Positions 27,205-36,679 of a stretch of 64,000 nt of DNA are shown in pieces. A program made the position numbers and the translations under genes. Every line of letters starts with the position of its first letter. Within the stretch, counting starts at the first letter, position 1. Location of the stretch: positions 2,403,422-2,467,421 of the forward strand of contig CP073341.1 of assembly GCA_018141785.1 (NCBI GenBank). The letters are read 5' to 3'. Source of the stretch: Candidatus Paraprochloron terpiosi LD05. GTDB taxonomy: Bacteria; Cyanobacteriota; Cyanobacteriia; Cyanobacteriales; Prochloraceae. The notes under the pieces are model-generated. The model did not search any database and was not told the DNA's origin. It saw nothing but the letters and a program-made list of their open reading frames with translations.

Positions 27205-29103
27205 ATGAAAATCCCCCCCCTGCACCCCGATACCATTGAAGAAGTGAAGCAACGACTTGACGTTGTGGATATCATTGAGGAGTACGTGGTACTGCGGAAA
27301 CGAGGGAAAGATTATCTAGGTTTATGTCCTTTTCACGAGGAAAAGACTCCCAGTTTTACCGTCAGTCCGAGTAAACAATTTTACTATTGTTTTGGTTGTG
27401 GTGCAGGGGGAAATGCGATTAAGTTCCTGATGGAGTTGGGAAAAGGTTCTTTTACCGATGTGGTTTTAAATCTCGCCCAACGGTATCAAGTCCCAGTTAA
27501 AACCCTAGAACCAAAGGAAAGACAGGAACTAAAACGGGAACTTTCTCTCAGGGAACAATTATATGAGATTTTAGCTGTTACTGCTAGTTTTTATCACTAT
27601 GTCCTGTACCAAACCCAAGGAGAAGCAGCTCTGGCATATTTGCAAACGGAAAGGGGGTTGAAACCGGAGACAATCCAAGATTTTCAATTGGGTTACGCTC
27701 CGGGAGGCTGGAATACTCTTTATTCCTATCTAGTGGAGACAAAACACTATGGGGTTGCTTTGGTAGAACAAGCGGGTTTGATTAAAGCGAGAAAAGAGGG
27801 GAAAGGTTATTATGATCGCTTCCGCAACCGCATTGTTATTCCTATTCAGGATACCCAGGGGCGAATCATTGCGTTTGGGACCAGAAGTTTGGGAGATGAA
27901 CAACCCAAATATCTCAACTCTCCTGAGACTAATTTATTTAATAAGAGCCAAACTTTGTTTGCTTTGGATAGGGCATGTCGGAGTATTGGGAAGGAAGATA
28001 TAGCAGTAGTTGTGGAGGGATATTTTGATGCTATTGCCCTCCATAGTGCGGGGATAACTAATGTTGTGGCTTCCCTGGGAACTGCTTTTACCACGGAGCA
28101 ATTAAAGCTATTATTACGGTATACTAAATCAAAGCAAGTAGTGTTAAATTTTGATACAGATGCTGCGGGGATTAAGGCGACGCAACGGGTTATTAGGGAG
28201 GTAGAAAATCTGGTTTATTCGGGACAAGTACAATTAAAAGTGCTGAATCTTCCGGGAGGAAAAGATGCGGATGAGTTTCTGAAAGAAAATGAAGATGGTG
28301 CCCAAATATATGGTAAGGCTATTGGAGATGCTCCTCTCTGGTTAGATTGGCAAATAGACCAACTTTTATTGGGTAAGAAGCTGGCGGCTGCGGAGCAATT
28401 TGAGGAAGTAGCTCAGAGGATGGTAAAATTACTCAACCGCATTCAAAATGGAAATAAACGCACTCATTATATCCGTTATTGTGCCGAATTACTCAGTGGA
28501 GGGGATGGGAGATTAATACCTCTGCATACTGGTAATTTAATGGCTCAATTAAAGAAACCAAGAGGGAAAAGATACCTGGGTAGGAAACAACTCAATCTCC
28601 CCGTCAGTGCTGAAAGGAGCATGTTAGCTGAAGGGGAGGCTGATTTACTGCGAATTTACTTGCATTTCCCCAACCATCGTCAAACCATTTTAGATGCTTT
28701 AGAGGAAAAAGATTTAGTGTTTACTATCTCCCACCATCGCTTTTTGTGGCAGCAAATTAGCCAATTACCTATTGAAGCAACAGATATGATATCTTTATTG
28801 CAAGATGTGAGTATTTCCTATCCCCAAGAGATGAAACAGGTAACTCATTTGTTTCACTTGGATGAGAAAAGGGAGTGGGAAGATAACTTACGAGCACCTT
28901 TGGTGATTGCTGCTGCCATCGTTACCCTGGAGAGGGCAAGCTGGGAAGAATATCGTCGTTATTGCTTACAACAGTGGCAAACCTTAGATATGGGGAAGGA
29001 GGCTGAGAAAATGCAATATTATTCTCAGGAGTTAAAAGAGGTGGAGCAGCGCATTAAGGAGTTGGAGCAGCAGCGTTGTTTTCATTACGAGGATTTTGTG
29101 TAA
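27205..29103 (+). CDS. dnaG: DNA primase
   Basis: 632 aa. The N-terminal CHC2 zinc finger has Cys41, His44, Cys62 and Cys65 (CPFHEEKTPSF ... YCFGCGAGG). The RNA polymerase core has IVIPIQDTQGRIIAFG, and the TOPRIM has VVVEGYFDAIAL (Glu near 270) and NFDTDAAG. The C-terminal helicase-binding domain is LRAPLVIAAAIVTLE-like. It makes RNA primers for replication. It diverges from the DUF4058 gene across about 78 bp that include a dispersed CTCTGCG repeat. Confidence 0.97.
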   Translation: MKIPPLHPDTIEEVKQRLDVVDIIEEYVVLRKRGKDYLGLCPFHEEKTPSFTVSPSKQFYYCFGCGAGGNAIKFLMELGKGSFTDVVLNLAQRYQVPVKTLEPKERQELKRELSLREQLYEILAVTASFYHYVLYQTQGEAALAYLQTERGLKPETIQDFQLGYAPGGWNTLYSYLVETKHYGVALVEQAGLIKARKEGKGYYDRFRNRIVIPIQDTQGRIIAFGTRSLGDEQPKYLNSPETNLFNKSQTLFALDRACRSIGKEDIAVVVEGYFDAIALHSAGITNVVASLGTAFTTEQLKLLLRYTKSKQVVLNFDTDAAGIKATQRVIREVENLVYSGQVQLKVLNLPGGKDADEFLKENEDGAQIYGKAIGDAPLWLDWQIDQLLLGKKLAAAEQFEEVAQRMVKLLNRIQNGNKRTHYIRYCAELLSGGDGRLIPLHTGNLMAQLKKPRGKRYLGRKQLNLPVSAERSMLAEGEADLLRIYLHFPNHRQTILDALEEKDLVFTISHHRFLWQQISQLPIEATDMISLLQDVSISYPQEMKQVTHLFHLDEKREWEDNLRAPLVIAAAIVTLERASWEEYRRYCLQQWQTLDMGKEAEKMQYYSQELKEVEQRIKELEQQRCFHYEDFV

Positions 29104-29187
29104 AGTTACATGACAATTTCTAAATATGGGCAACTGGATTGATATCATGGGGGAAGAAATTGAGCAAAAATAAGGAGAACACTATCC

Positions 29188-29286
29188 ATGTCTGAAGCTG
29201 ATGGAATTTTCTACGTCAATGCTATCATTTTCCTGTTACTGGTACTAGCAGGGCTTTATTTCGCTAAACCTAAGAGTACATCGTAG
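29188..29286 (+). CDS. 32-residue single-span membrane protein, unidentified
   Basis: ATG at 29188 is preceded by AAGGAGAA with 8-nt spacing, a strong ribosome site. The sequence is a short polar start, a transmembrane stretch (AIIFLLLVLAGLYFAKP) and a short tail. The size resembles photosystem or NDH-1 small subunits, but I do not recognise it as any named one. It follows dnaG by 84 nt. Confidence 0.55.
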   Translation: MSEADGIFYVNAIIFLLLVLAGLYFAKPKSTS

Positions 29287-29526
29287 CTGACACCCTCTCG
29301 AATGCCCGCCCTTAACATGAAAGCTCACAGAGTCAATGTCTTTACTTTCTGGTCCTTTTGGGGCGCGCAGAGGCGCAGAGGCGCGGAGGATTGAACCTGA
29401 CTGGAGTGGACAACTACCGAAGACTTAATCTCTGTTTGCTCTGTGCCTCTGTGAGCTTCCTCTTGGCCAGAAAGCCCAAAAGGCAAAGACGTTGGCGCAG
29501 AGATTAAATGGGTCTTTTTGGGGTTA
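29287..29526. repeat. Dispersed CGCAGAGGCGC-type repeat region
   Basis: No gene. Contains GCGCAGAGGCGCAGAGGCGC near 29363, an opposing GCTCTGTGCCTCTGTGAGC near 29440, and an inverted pair around TTTCTGG/CCAGAAAG. The same elements occur at 24585, 27170, 57345-57430 and 62675. Confidence 0.65.
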
Positions 29527-30144
29527 TTATAATTGAAATAGGAGAGAAAGATTGTTGGCGGGCATGGGGACTATTTCTCGTAATTGGAAGCCCGCAATTT
29601 TAGCTTCTTCTACTACCAGATCTAGTTCCCTGACTCCCCAATCTGGGTTTTGACGACGCAAAGATTGGTCAAAAGCTAGGTTGCTATAAGCAGTGTTTTC
29701 TCCTTGTTTGTAGGGACCATAGAGGTAAAGTATACCCCCGCCGGCGGGGAGGATGGAATTAGCACCGGCTAGGAGTCCTAGAAAGGCTGTCCAGGGGGCA
29801 ATATGAATCATATTGATATTGACGATACTGTGAATGGGAATGTTGGGTTCAATTTTCCAGACTTTTTCCCGAGCATCTATATTTATAGGGGGATAAAGGT
29901 TATTATAAGGGAAGTTAGCGCGCCATGCTTGAATACTCCTACGACAGAGAGGATTAGGATCTGAAGGTAGCCATTGGCTGTTCTTCAGGTGGGCGGCAAA
30001 AAATACTGCATGTTCTCCCGTACCGCTGGCTATTTCTAAGATATTCCCATGAGCTTTCAGTACTCTTGCGAGTACTGCTAAAATAGGTTCTCTGTTGCGC
30101 TGAGTTGCTGGGGCATATTGTCTCCCATCTTGTGGTATATTCAT
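29527..30144 (-). CDS. DUF938 SAM-dependent methyltransferase-like protein
   Basis: 205 aa. The family start YAPATQRNREPILAVL is followed by the SAM motif ILEIASGTGEHAVFFA, then WLPSDPNP and NMIHIAPWTAFLGLL. These are features of DUF938 (class I methyltransferase fold). Substrate unknown. HIP1-like GCGATCGC lies just upstream at about 30176. Confidence 0.92.
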   Translation of the reverse strand: MNIPQDGRQYAPATQRNREPILAVLARVLKAHGNILEIASGTGEHAVFFAAHLKNSQWLPSDPNPLCRRSIQAWRANFPYNNLYPPINIDAREKVWKIEPNIPIHSIVNINMIHIAPWTAFLGLLAGANSILPAGGGILYLYGPYKQGENTAYSNLAFDQSLRRQNPDWGVRELDLVVEEAKIAGFQLREIVPMPANNLSLLFQL

Positions 30145-30245
30145 ATTACAGTGAGCACGTACCAGTTATCAAGAGCGATCGCACCGCTTAAAATGTGATA
30201 TTATAGTAGCCCCTGTGTAGGGTGGGCAATTTAGACAACTTTTGG

Positions 30246-30299
30246 TACTCTTTATAAAGAGTAAATTTAGTTTGTAAGTTTAGGTAACTACTAAATTTA
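30246..30299. repeat. Palindrome plus inverted repeat at the 3' end of the LamG-like gene
   Basis: A perfect 18-bp palindrome TACTCTTTATAAAGAGTA lies at 30246-30263. It overlaps an inverted repeat TAAATTTAGT (30262-30271) / ACTAAATTTA (30290-30299). The latter just reaches the stop codon of the gene at 30297. Confidence 0.75.
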
Positions 30300-32135
30300 T
30301 TTGGCATAACACAAAAAGTTGTTTATGTATAAGTTAAGGCGAGAGGGCTGCACCAAGCGCGGCGGTAGATACACCCAATCCCTTCCTGCCGGAGGGTTAT
30401 AGCCAGAGGGAGGAGTCATTTTCTCCGTCACGATGAGTTGCCCAGGATTCAGATCTGCTTTCACCTGTCCGAAGGTATCCATCAGTCGCAAGCGCAGGAT
30501 GCTCATCACCCCGGAACGAATGGGGTTAAAATCGTTTAAGGGCACGGGAGCAACTCGGCGGCGATCGCCCACTGCGAAGCGGACTTGCTCCGTAAACGGC
30601 TTGTAGTCCTCGAAGCCGATCGGATCGTTGATTCCCAGCTGCATGGTTTGCTTGTGCATGAGCAAACCGGGATTGAACCCACCTAGGGCTTGAGCAAAAG
30701 AGTTACTGTTTTGCAGCCGTTGGTAAGCGCGAATCGCCGTATAAATCGCATCCTCTGCTTTTTGCTCGGCGGTCTTGCTGTTGATAGTCTTCTCGTACCA
30801 GGTTTTGACTTTCTCGATATTTTTATCTTGGCTGAGATAATTGTCGCTGGCGGTTTCTGCGGTATTTTCGTCAAAATACTGTTCCATAACGCTTTTGTCA
30901 CCGAGAACGTTCTTCTCATTGAGATAGGCTTCTATCACTTTTTTGAGCTTGATGCTAGCGTGGGGCGTAACAATCGTAGAACCACTATAGACGTTCGCCG
31001 CCTTGGTTAGACCCGTTCCCGATTTGACAGAAAGATCGCTGGCGTTTTCTTTTAAATCATAGTTACTGACGATAAAATTCGGATCGTATGCCCGTTTATC
31101 CGGATCCAGGTTGCCGTGCTGTTGGACGGGTAGCACCTCCACCTCCCACTCCATGAGAAAGGGATGCCAGGGTTGTGTTGTCCAGGTACTAAAAGCAATG
31201 TTGCTCAAAGTAGCGCTATTGCTCGCTGTATTTTTATTTTCGAGCTCGTTAATTTTTGTTCCGATGGTGTTCTCGTAATTGGCAATTAAATCCGGTAGCG
31301 GGATATTTTCGCTATTCTCGTACAACTGACACTCTAGCAAACCGTCACTTCCGTGTCGCTCGGTAAACTTAGCCCCTTTGCCTTCAATGAGTATGACGGG
31401 GTCGTTGGGCTGCCAGTAACGGGGGCTGGGAACTCGCTTGAGCATGTAGTTTAGCTCAATGGTATTAGACCGATCGCGATCTATCTCCTCCTCAGTTAAA
31501 TCTCGGTTGTAAACCCGAACCACAGCAATTTTGGCCTTTAACTTGTTCTCCCCATAGCGATCGCTCATTATATATATATCGCCGCTAAAAGCAGTTTTAG
31601 CTTCCAAGTAGAGATGCACCCAGCGGTTTTTAGGAATATCTTGCCAAGTGGGTAAATCTCCCACTCGCTTGCCGACCTTTTCCCCATCCACATACATGAC
31701 ATGCCAACCGTCGCCGACGTTAGATGCTTGGTTATCAATGTCTCGGATGTTAGCGGCAACTTGTCCCTTACTCAGGTTGGGGGCATCCAGAAGGTAGCGA
31801 TCGCCGCTTTCCTGTTGGCTGGGAATATTCACCCACATCGAAACTGCTTTGACATTACTCAGGCCTGACAATTGGATGTAGTCATTTTTACCATCAAAGC
31901 TCAAACATTTTCCCAATGGCCCTTTGCTTTCCTCTGTTGGCGAACCCCGCAAGATACCGGAGTTATCACTCCCATTATCCAGGGTTATGTCTTTAATAAT
32001 ACTATTCTTTAGCTGTTGATTGTAGTTATGAAAATTTTTCATAATATTATTAGCTTCAGCCGCCAGTTGGGACGCTTTGGAGTTTTGTGCCGAAGCGGTA
32101 GCGGTAACTACCTTTTTATTACTATCTCTATGCAT
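30297..32135 (-). CDS. Large uncharacterised protein with LamG/concanavalin-like domain, probably C-terminally truncated
   Basis: 612 aa from ATG at 32135, 9 nt after the stop of the upstream gene; translation probably coupled. Residues about 80-220 look like a LamG/concanavalin A-like jelly roll (KCLSFDGKNDYIQL, AVSMWVNIPSQ, WVHLYLEA, KIAVVRVYNRDLTEEEIDRD). The remainder is unassigned, with recognisable blocks PSPRYWQPNDPVILIEGKG and PWHPFLMEWEVEVLP. No signal peptide is visible. The end (LPPRLVQPSRLN) turns abruptly into a low-complexity tail LYINNFLCYAK, so the 3' part was probably lost. Together with the next gene it forms a two-gene minus-strand operon. Function unknown. Confidence 0.75.
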   Translation of the reverse strand: MHRDSNKKVVTATASAQNSKASQLAAEANNIMKNFHNYNQQLKNSIIKDITLDNGSDNSGILRGSPTEESKGPLGKCLSFDGKNDYIQLSGLSNVKAVSMWVNIPSQQESGDRYLLDAPNLSKGQVAANIRDIDNQASNVGDGWHVMYVDGEKVGKRVGDLPTWQDIPKNRWVHLYLEAKTAFSGDIYIMSDRYGENKLKAKIAVVRVYNRDLTEEEIDRDRSNTIELNYMLKRVPSPRYWQPNDPVILIEGKGAKFTERHGSDGLLECQLYENSENIPLPDLIANYENTIGTKINELENKNTASNSATLSNIAFSTWTTQPWHPFLMEWEVEVLPVQQHGNLDPDKRAYDPNFIVSNYDLKENASDLSVKSGTGLTKAANVYSGSTIVTPHASIKLKKVIEAYLNEKNVLGDKSVMEQYFDENTAETASDNYLSQDKNIEKVKTWYEKTINSKTAEQKAEDAIYTAIRAYQRLQNSNSFAQALGGFNPGLLMHKQTMQLGINDPIGFEDYKPFTEQVRFAVGDRRRVAPVPLNDFNPIRSGVMSILRLRLMDTFGQVKADLNPGQLIVTEKMTPPSGYNPPAGRDWVYLPPRLVQPSRLNLYINNFLCYAK

Positions 32136-32144
32136 CACTAAATT

Positions 32145-34130
32145 TTAACTGGTCGGATCCACCAGTAACTTCAATTCTCCCGTCCCTGTTAACTTATGGT
32201 TGAAGGGCTCGATAGCTTTAACTTTAATGTAATGCTTGACCTCATCAATGTCAGGATAGTCGTCGCGACTGTCATCGGGAGGATAGGCACAGAGCATATA
32301 CTTGTACCAGTCGGCAAAAATCTGATGTTGCCAGGACTCGATTTCGTGAAGGGCGCGATCGTACTCCTGTTGTTTGAGGTTGAGGGTATTGAGAGCGTCG
32401 GCGATATCTTCTGGTAAAGTAACTTGTTGTCGGGCTTGAGATTCCGCTGCATCGGCCTTGCGATCGCTCTTTGTCTCGTAGCGAATCGTCCATAAAATGC
32501 CAGCGTTAACAGCATTAAACCCTTTTTCGTGACGGGCTTCCTCAAATTTCGGGCCGATGTCTAGCTTTCGATGTTCCAAACCCGCAAACAGATGCAAGCA
32601 TTCTAACTGATCCTCAATTATCGATTTATGAGCGGAATCGAGCGTCTGTGCCAAGTAGGCTGACAGGGCTTCCGTGCTGGTGTTGCCCACTGCGATTGTA
32701 GTACCAGAGTCCTTATCAGTGTTATCGGTATTGGCTGCCGGAGCGAAGCTGATCCTCCCGTAGCATAGCATTTCTTCTGGAAACTTTTGACCGTTTGGAA
32801 CCTGTGTCGTCCATTTAAACTCTTCTTTTATCGCTTCTAACAAATCTGCGTTGCTGGGTTTGCTGTTGTTCCCTTGGTAAACATTCCGAGAATGCTGGAG
32901 AAAGGTCTTGAAATAATCGCTCTCCTGGCCATCGTACCAGCCAACCACAGTATACTTCAGATCCGAGCTAGGAAGCACTGTAATCTCGTCGTCATAAAAG
33001 CCAAAGACGCTATGACAGTTCGGGTAAAATGCAGCAAAAGTCGGTTCGCCATAGCCCACCGCCGTTAGCGGATCGAGGCACTCCTTATATGAATCGGTAT
33101 ATAGATCGAATTGGTTGCGTCCGTCCTTCCATTCTCTAAAAGACATTTTTCGCCCCAAATAGCGAAAGGGCTGATGTCCGATAGCCTTACACTCTGGATA
33201 GGCCGCCTCCAACAGCAATCGGTTCAAGCGTACTAGATCCTCTCCTTGCGGATGGGAGTCGCGTAAATTTTGCGTTTCCGCACTCAATTTTATCTCAGAA
33301 AAGTGATTAACATGGTATATAGACGCACCCCGCATAATTTTGTTGAGTTCCCACATCAACCCTGTTTGCAATTCTGGCGATGGCGTTCCCGACTCATAGC
33401 AATTCAACAGGGTTTTCGTTTGAGGTAAAAATTGGTTTTTGATAAACTCAGATAGGGGAGTATTGTTTTTGAGATTGACCGCGAGTTGGGCGATCGCCTT
33501 GGCATTGCCACCGCTAAACAGCTCCGCCGAATATAAAATATTGACGCTGCCAGCCTCGTTACTTTGCCCGTAAGGATAGAGATAATCGCTTTCAACAATC
33601 CATTTTTTAGTTTGCAATCCCTCACCGGTGCGTTCCACTAGCCAGCGATTTGGTACGGGAGGAAAAGCACTTCCTAGGGGATAGTTTAAGAGAGCTTCGA
33701 TCGCTTCCCGCTGGCCCTCAAAACCATCCAGGCTGTTGCCAGTTCTTTGACTTCTGGGCATGACGCTCGCCTTAAACTCATCGATTTTTTTAATCCATTT
33801 TTGGCTAATTAACTTAGTCCAGATGGCATCTCCATTATTACCGAATGCCTTCCTCAAGGTTTGTTTTTCCACAATGCGAATAGCTACTGTCTTCGTCAAA
33901 GCATCTGGCAAAGCCCAATGCAAGTGCAATCCCGCTTTGAGATTAAAATTCTTATCTTGAAATGGCTCAATAACGATTTCTTCACTAATGTTGGCAATAT
34001 CGGGATTGACATCTCGCTGCCCGTTAAAGTAGGGCAAGCGCGTAAAATCTGCCATAGCCTCCGCCACAAACGTATCGCGCTGGAGAAACAAGGCATCCAG
34101 ATGAATGGGTACCATTAAAATAGAACTCAT
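32145..34130 (-). CDS. Large uncharacterised protein, first gene of operon with the LamG-like gene
   Basis: 661 aa, no signal peptide and no membrane segments. Conserved-looking blocks are VPIHLDALFLQRDT, FTRLPYFNGQRDVNPDIAN, LKAGLHLHWALPDALT and PPVPNRWLVER, followed later by YGEPTFAAFYPNCHSVFGF. The HLHWALPDALT and PNRWLV pattern occurs, as I recall, in unannotated large proteins of cyanobacteria and actinobacteria. I know no function. The acidic last 100 residues contain a helical segment (QARQQVTLPEDIADALNTLN). The AT-rich upstream region at 34131-34330 should hold its promoter. Confidence 0.75.
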   Translation of the reverse strand: MSSILMVPIHLDALFLQRDTFVAEAMADFTRLPYFNGQRDVNPDIANISEEIVIEPFQDKNFNLKAGLHLHWALPDALTKTVAIRIVEKQTLRKAFGNNGDAIWTKLISQKWIKKIDEFKASVMPRSQRTGNSLDGFEGQREAIEALLNYPLGSAFPPVPNRWLVERTGEGLQTKKWIVESDYLYPYGQSNEAGSVNILYSAELFSGGNAKAIAQLAVNLKNNTPLSEFIKNQFLPQTKTLLNCYESGTPSPELQTGLMWELNKIMRGASIYHVNHFSEIKLSAETQNLRDSHPQGEDLVRLNRLLLEAAYPECKAIGHQPFRYLGRKMSFREWKDGRNQFDLYTDSYKECLDPLTAVGYGEPTFAAFYPNCHSVFGFYDDEITVLPSSDLKYTVVGWYDGQESDYFKTFLQHSRNVYQGNNSKPSNADLLEAIKEEFKWTTQVPNGQKFPEEMLCYGRISFAPAANTDNTDKDSGTTIAVGNTSTEALSAYLAQTLDSAHKSIIEDQLECLHLFAGLEHRKLDIGPKFEEARHEKGFNAVNAGILWTIRYETKSDRKADAAESQARQQVTLPEDIADALNTLNLKQQEYDRALHEIESWQHQIFADWYKYMLCAYPPDDSRDDYPDIDEVKHYIKVKAIEPFNHKLTGTGELKLLVDPTS

Positions 34131-34768
34131 GATTTTTTCTCAATAGTCAAATAATCGATTTTGTATATTTTGGTATGTTACATGCATCTAGCTGAAACAG
34201 TTACCAGTTCCTGACTCCCGACTCCCGCTAATACAATATCATCTCTGTTTTTCTGACATTTTTTTTCTCGCCTTCTTCTTAAGAGCATATTTAGAAGAAA
34301 AATAATAAAAATTTTTTTTCAAAAACTCATGCCCACTCCCCTAGGGAACATCCTCCATGCCGCAGAACTGCGTCCCTACAATAAATCTGTGTTTCGAGCA
34401 TTTGGACAATCTGGGCTTTGCCTATTGGTCTCTTTTCAGCCCTGTTTATCTACCGCTTTGACCTCTATCGCTCCCTGCAATGGGCACTACCCACAAGCCC
34501 TGAGGAGGAGAAAGTCCTCGCTGCTCGCTTAAATACCTACTGGGCACGAGGCTATTGACCAGTAGGGGCGGGGTTTTCCCGCCCTGGGAGTTGGGGAGCT
34601 GGGGATAAAGGTCATCTCGACGGAATCTTAAATCAGGCGAAGGCTTCCAAACCTAGGGATTTCGCAGTTTCTCATTTTTATTTTGGGGGCGATCGCGTTC
34701 GGAAGGAGCTGGTAACTGCTATTAATATAGGCAATAATGCCCACACTACAAAATACTACCCAAACCCA
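34131..34768. other. Intergenic region with a possible degraded small membrane-protein gene
   Basis: 34131-34330 is AT-rich. Between about 34400 and 34559 two frames joined by a shift give HLDNLGFAYWSLFS and then LFIYRFDLYRSLQWALPTS, ending ARLNTYWARGY and a stop. This looks like the decayed end of a small protein, but I cannot name it. A strong hairpin GGGCGGG-GTTTT-CCCGCCC lies at 34566-34584. Confidence 0.4.
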
Positions 34769-35539
34769 ATGCTAGCTAAAAGAATTCTCCCCTGCCTAGA
34801 CGTGAAAGCAGGCAGAGTAGTGAAAGGAGTGAACTTCGTCAACCTGCAAGACGCCGGAGATCCGGTAGAATTAGCCCGAGTGTACAACGAAGCAGGTGCC
34901 GATGAATTAGTCTTTCTGGACATAACTGCCACCCACGAAGACAGAGACATCATCCTAGACGTAGTCTACCGCACCGCCGAACAAGTATTCATCCCCCTAA
35001 CCGTAGGAGGCGGCATTCAAACCTTAGAGAATATTAAAAATTTGTTAAGAGCGGGGGCCGACAAAGTGAGCATTAATTCCGCCGCAGTCCGGAACCCGAA
35101 TTTAGTCAATCAGGGGAGCGATCGCTTCGGTGAACAATGTATCGTCGTAGCTATAGATGCTAGACGGCGTAAGGATTCCAGCCACCCAGGGTGGGACGTA
35201 TATATTCGGGGTGGCAGGAAAAATACCGGCAAAGACGCCATTAAATGGGCTACTGAAGTGGCAGAACGGGGAGCAGGAGAACTGCTTGTCACCAGCATGG
35301 ACGGGGATGGAACCCAGGCAGGATATGACTTAGAGCTAACTAGGACTATTGCCGAAGCAGTGGAAATTCCCGTTATTGCTTCCGGTGGCGCCGGAAGTTG
35401 CCACCACATATCCAAAGCACTAACAGAAGGGAAAGCAGAAGCGGCGTTATTGGCTTCCCTACTGCATTACGGGCAATTAACCATTGCCCAAATTAAGACC
35501 TATCTAGCCCAAAGTGGAGTGCCGGTTAGGATGAGATAA
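34769..35539 (+). CDS. hisF: Imidazole glycerol phosphate synthase subunit HisF
   Basis: 256 aa TIM barrel. Catalytic Asp11 ([15 protein letters not shown]) and Asp130 (VVAIDARR) are present, with phosphate-binding LTVGGGIQ and ASGGAG. It converts PRFAR plus ammonia from HisH into IGP and AICAR in histidine synthesis. Normal length; no other his gene is adjacent. A 68-aa membrane protein follows after 48 nt. Confidence 0.97.
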   Translation: MLAKRILPCLDVKAGRVVKGVNFVNLQDAGDPVELARVYNEAGADELVFLDITATHEDRDIILDVVYRTAEQVFIPLTVGGGIQTLENIKNLLRAGADKVSINSAAVRNPNLVNQGSDRFGEQCIVVAIDARRRKDSSHPGWDVYIRGGRKNTGKDAIKWATEVAERGAGELLVTSMDGDGTQAGYDLELTRTIAEAVEIPVIASGGAGSCHHISKALTEGKAEAALLASLLHYGQLTIAQIKTYLAQSGVPVRMR

Positions 35540-35587
35540 GGTACCAGCATCTATTAGAATAGACAAAAAATTTACATTTTGTAAAAT

Positions 35588-35794
35588 ATGTTAATGCCTA
35601 TTCTCATATTAGACGTTGCTTTAGTCGCCTGGTCCCTCCATTTGATGCAGCAAGCCTTCAACAACAAAGAATTATCCCTCATCCTAGCGGCAACCCTGGT
35701 AGCTTTAGCAGCAGCAGCCATGCTAGTAGTCTACTTCCTCATGGGTAACTGTCTCAGCTATCTCACCCACAGCCCGGACTTTCCCTATTCCTGA
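35588..35794 (+). CDS. Small two-span membrane protein, conserved hypothetical
   Basis: 68 aa. Two hydrophobic stretches, residues 1-20 and 29-52 (LILAATLVALAAAAMLVVYF), then a short tail NCLSYLTHSPDFPYS. It lies 48 nt after hisF in the same direction. I do not recognise a family. Confidence 0.6.
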   Translation: MLMPILILDVALVAWSLHLMQQAFNNKELSLILAATLVALAAAAMLVVYFLMGNCLSYLTHSPDFPYS

Positions 35795-35814
35795 AAAAAA
35801 ATTTTTCCCAATGC

Positions 35815-35843
35815 TTGACAAAAGAAGATAAGATGTGTAACAT
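35815..35843 (+). promoter_or_regulatory. Predicted sigma-70-type promoter of tRNA-Ala
   Basis: A consensus TTGACA at 35815-35820 and TAACAT at 35838-35843 are separated by 17 nt, with the tRNA beginning 33 nt further on. Confidence 0.65.
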
Positions 35844-35876
35844 TCATGAAATGCTTACAGTAGGGCATTATCACTC

Positions 35877-35949
35877 GGGGCTATAGCTCAGCTGGTAGAG
35901 CACCTCAATGGCATTGAGGGGGTCAGCGGTTCAAATCCGCTTAGCTCCA
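35877..35949 (+). tRNA. tRNA-Ala (anticodon GGC)
   Basis: 73 nt without encoded CCA. Acceptor GGGGCTA pairs with TAGCTCC; D-arm GCTC-AGCTGGTA-GAGC; anticodon stem CCTCA/TGAGG with loop ATGGCAT, giving GGC; T-loop GGTTCAAATCC. Discriminator A. The recR reading frame starts about 30 nt after its 3' end. Confidence 0.96.
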
Positions 35950-35977
35950 TGATAATTATATTGGAGGCCATCGCCCA

Positions 35978-36568
35978 ATTTATACCCCACCCTTAGCTCG
36001 TCTAATCGAACAACTACAACATTTGCCGGGAATAGGACCAAAAACAGCCCAGAGGTTAGCCCTGCATATAATCAAGCGATCGGAAACTGAAGTACAAGCT
36101 CTCGCGGAAGCCCTGGTGGAAGCAAAAAGGCAAGTGGGTTTGTGCAAAATATGCTTTCATTTATCCGCAGAACCAACCTGTTCTATCTGTCGTAATACCA
36201 ATCGAGATCCAGGTACAATCTGTGTAGTTGCTGACTCTAGAGACGTAATTGCCTTGGAAAAAACCAGGGAATATGGAGGGAGGTATCACGTCCTCGGTGG
36301 GACAATATCGCCTATGGACGGGATCACCCCTGAACAACTTTACATTCAGTCCTTGGTACAGCGAGTTAGCCAAGAGCAAATTAAAGAAGTAATCCTGGCG
36401 ATCGCTCCTTCTGTAGAAGGGGAAACCACAACCCTCTATGTTGCTGGGCTCTTGAAATCCTTTACAAAAGTAACCCGGATCGCTTTTGGTTTGCCTATGG
36501 GGGGGGATTTAGAATATGCCGATGAAGTAACCTTGGCTAGAGCTTTGGAAGGAAGACAAGAGTTGTGA
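35978..36568 (+). CDS. recR: Recombination mediator RecR, probable non-AUG (ATT) start
   Basis: 196 aa if started at ATT 35978. The N-terminus [20 protein letters not shown] carries the helix-hairpin-helix found at the start of all RecR. A four-Cys zinc finger follows ([16 protein letters not shown]) and a TOPRIM domain with [16 protein letters not shown]. In-frame TAG at 35942 bounds the frame. There is no in-frame ATG or GTG before the HhH motif, and the first TTG (36023) would delete it. A GGAGG at 35963-35967 sits 10 nt before the ATT. RecR with RecO loads RecA at gaps. Confidence 0.9.
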   Translation: MYTPPLARLIEQLQHLPGIGPKTAQRLALHIIKRSETEVQALAEALVEAKRQVGLCKICFHLSAEPTCSICRNTNRDPGTICVVADSRDVIALEKTREYGGRYHVLGGTISPMDGITPEQLYIQSLVQRVSQEQIKEVILAIAPSVEGETTTLYVAGLLKSFTKVTRIAFGLPMGGDLEYADEVTLARALEGRQEL

Positions 36569-36679
36569 GATTAAGATGGTTCGCGCAAAGCCGCCAAGGC
36601 GCAAAGGGAAGAAGGAATTATTAGTTTATGATTCAATAAATTATTGATAAACAAACGTTCATCATTGAGAGAAATAGTC

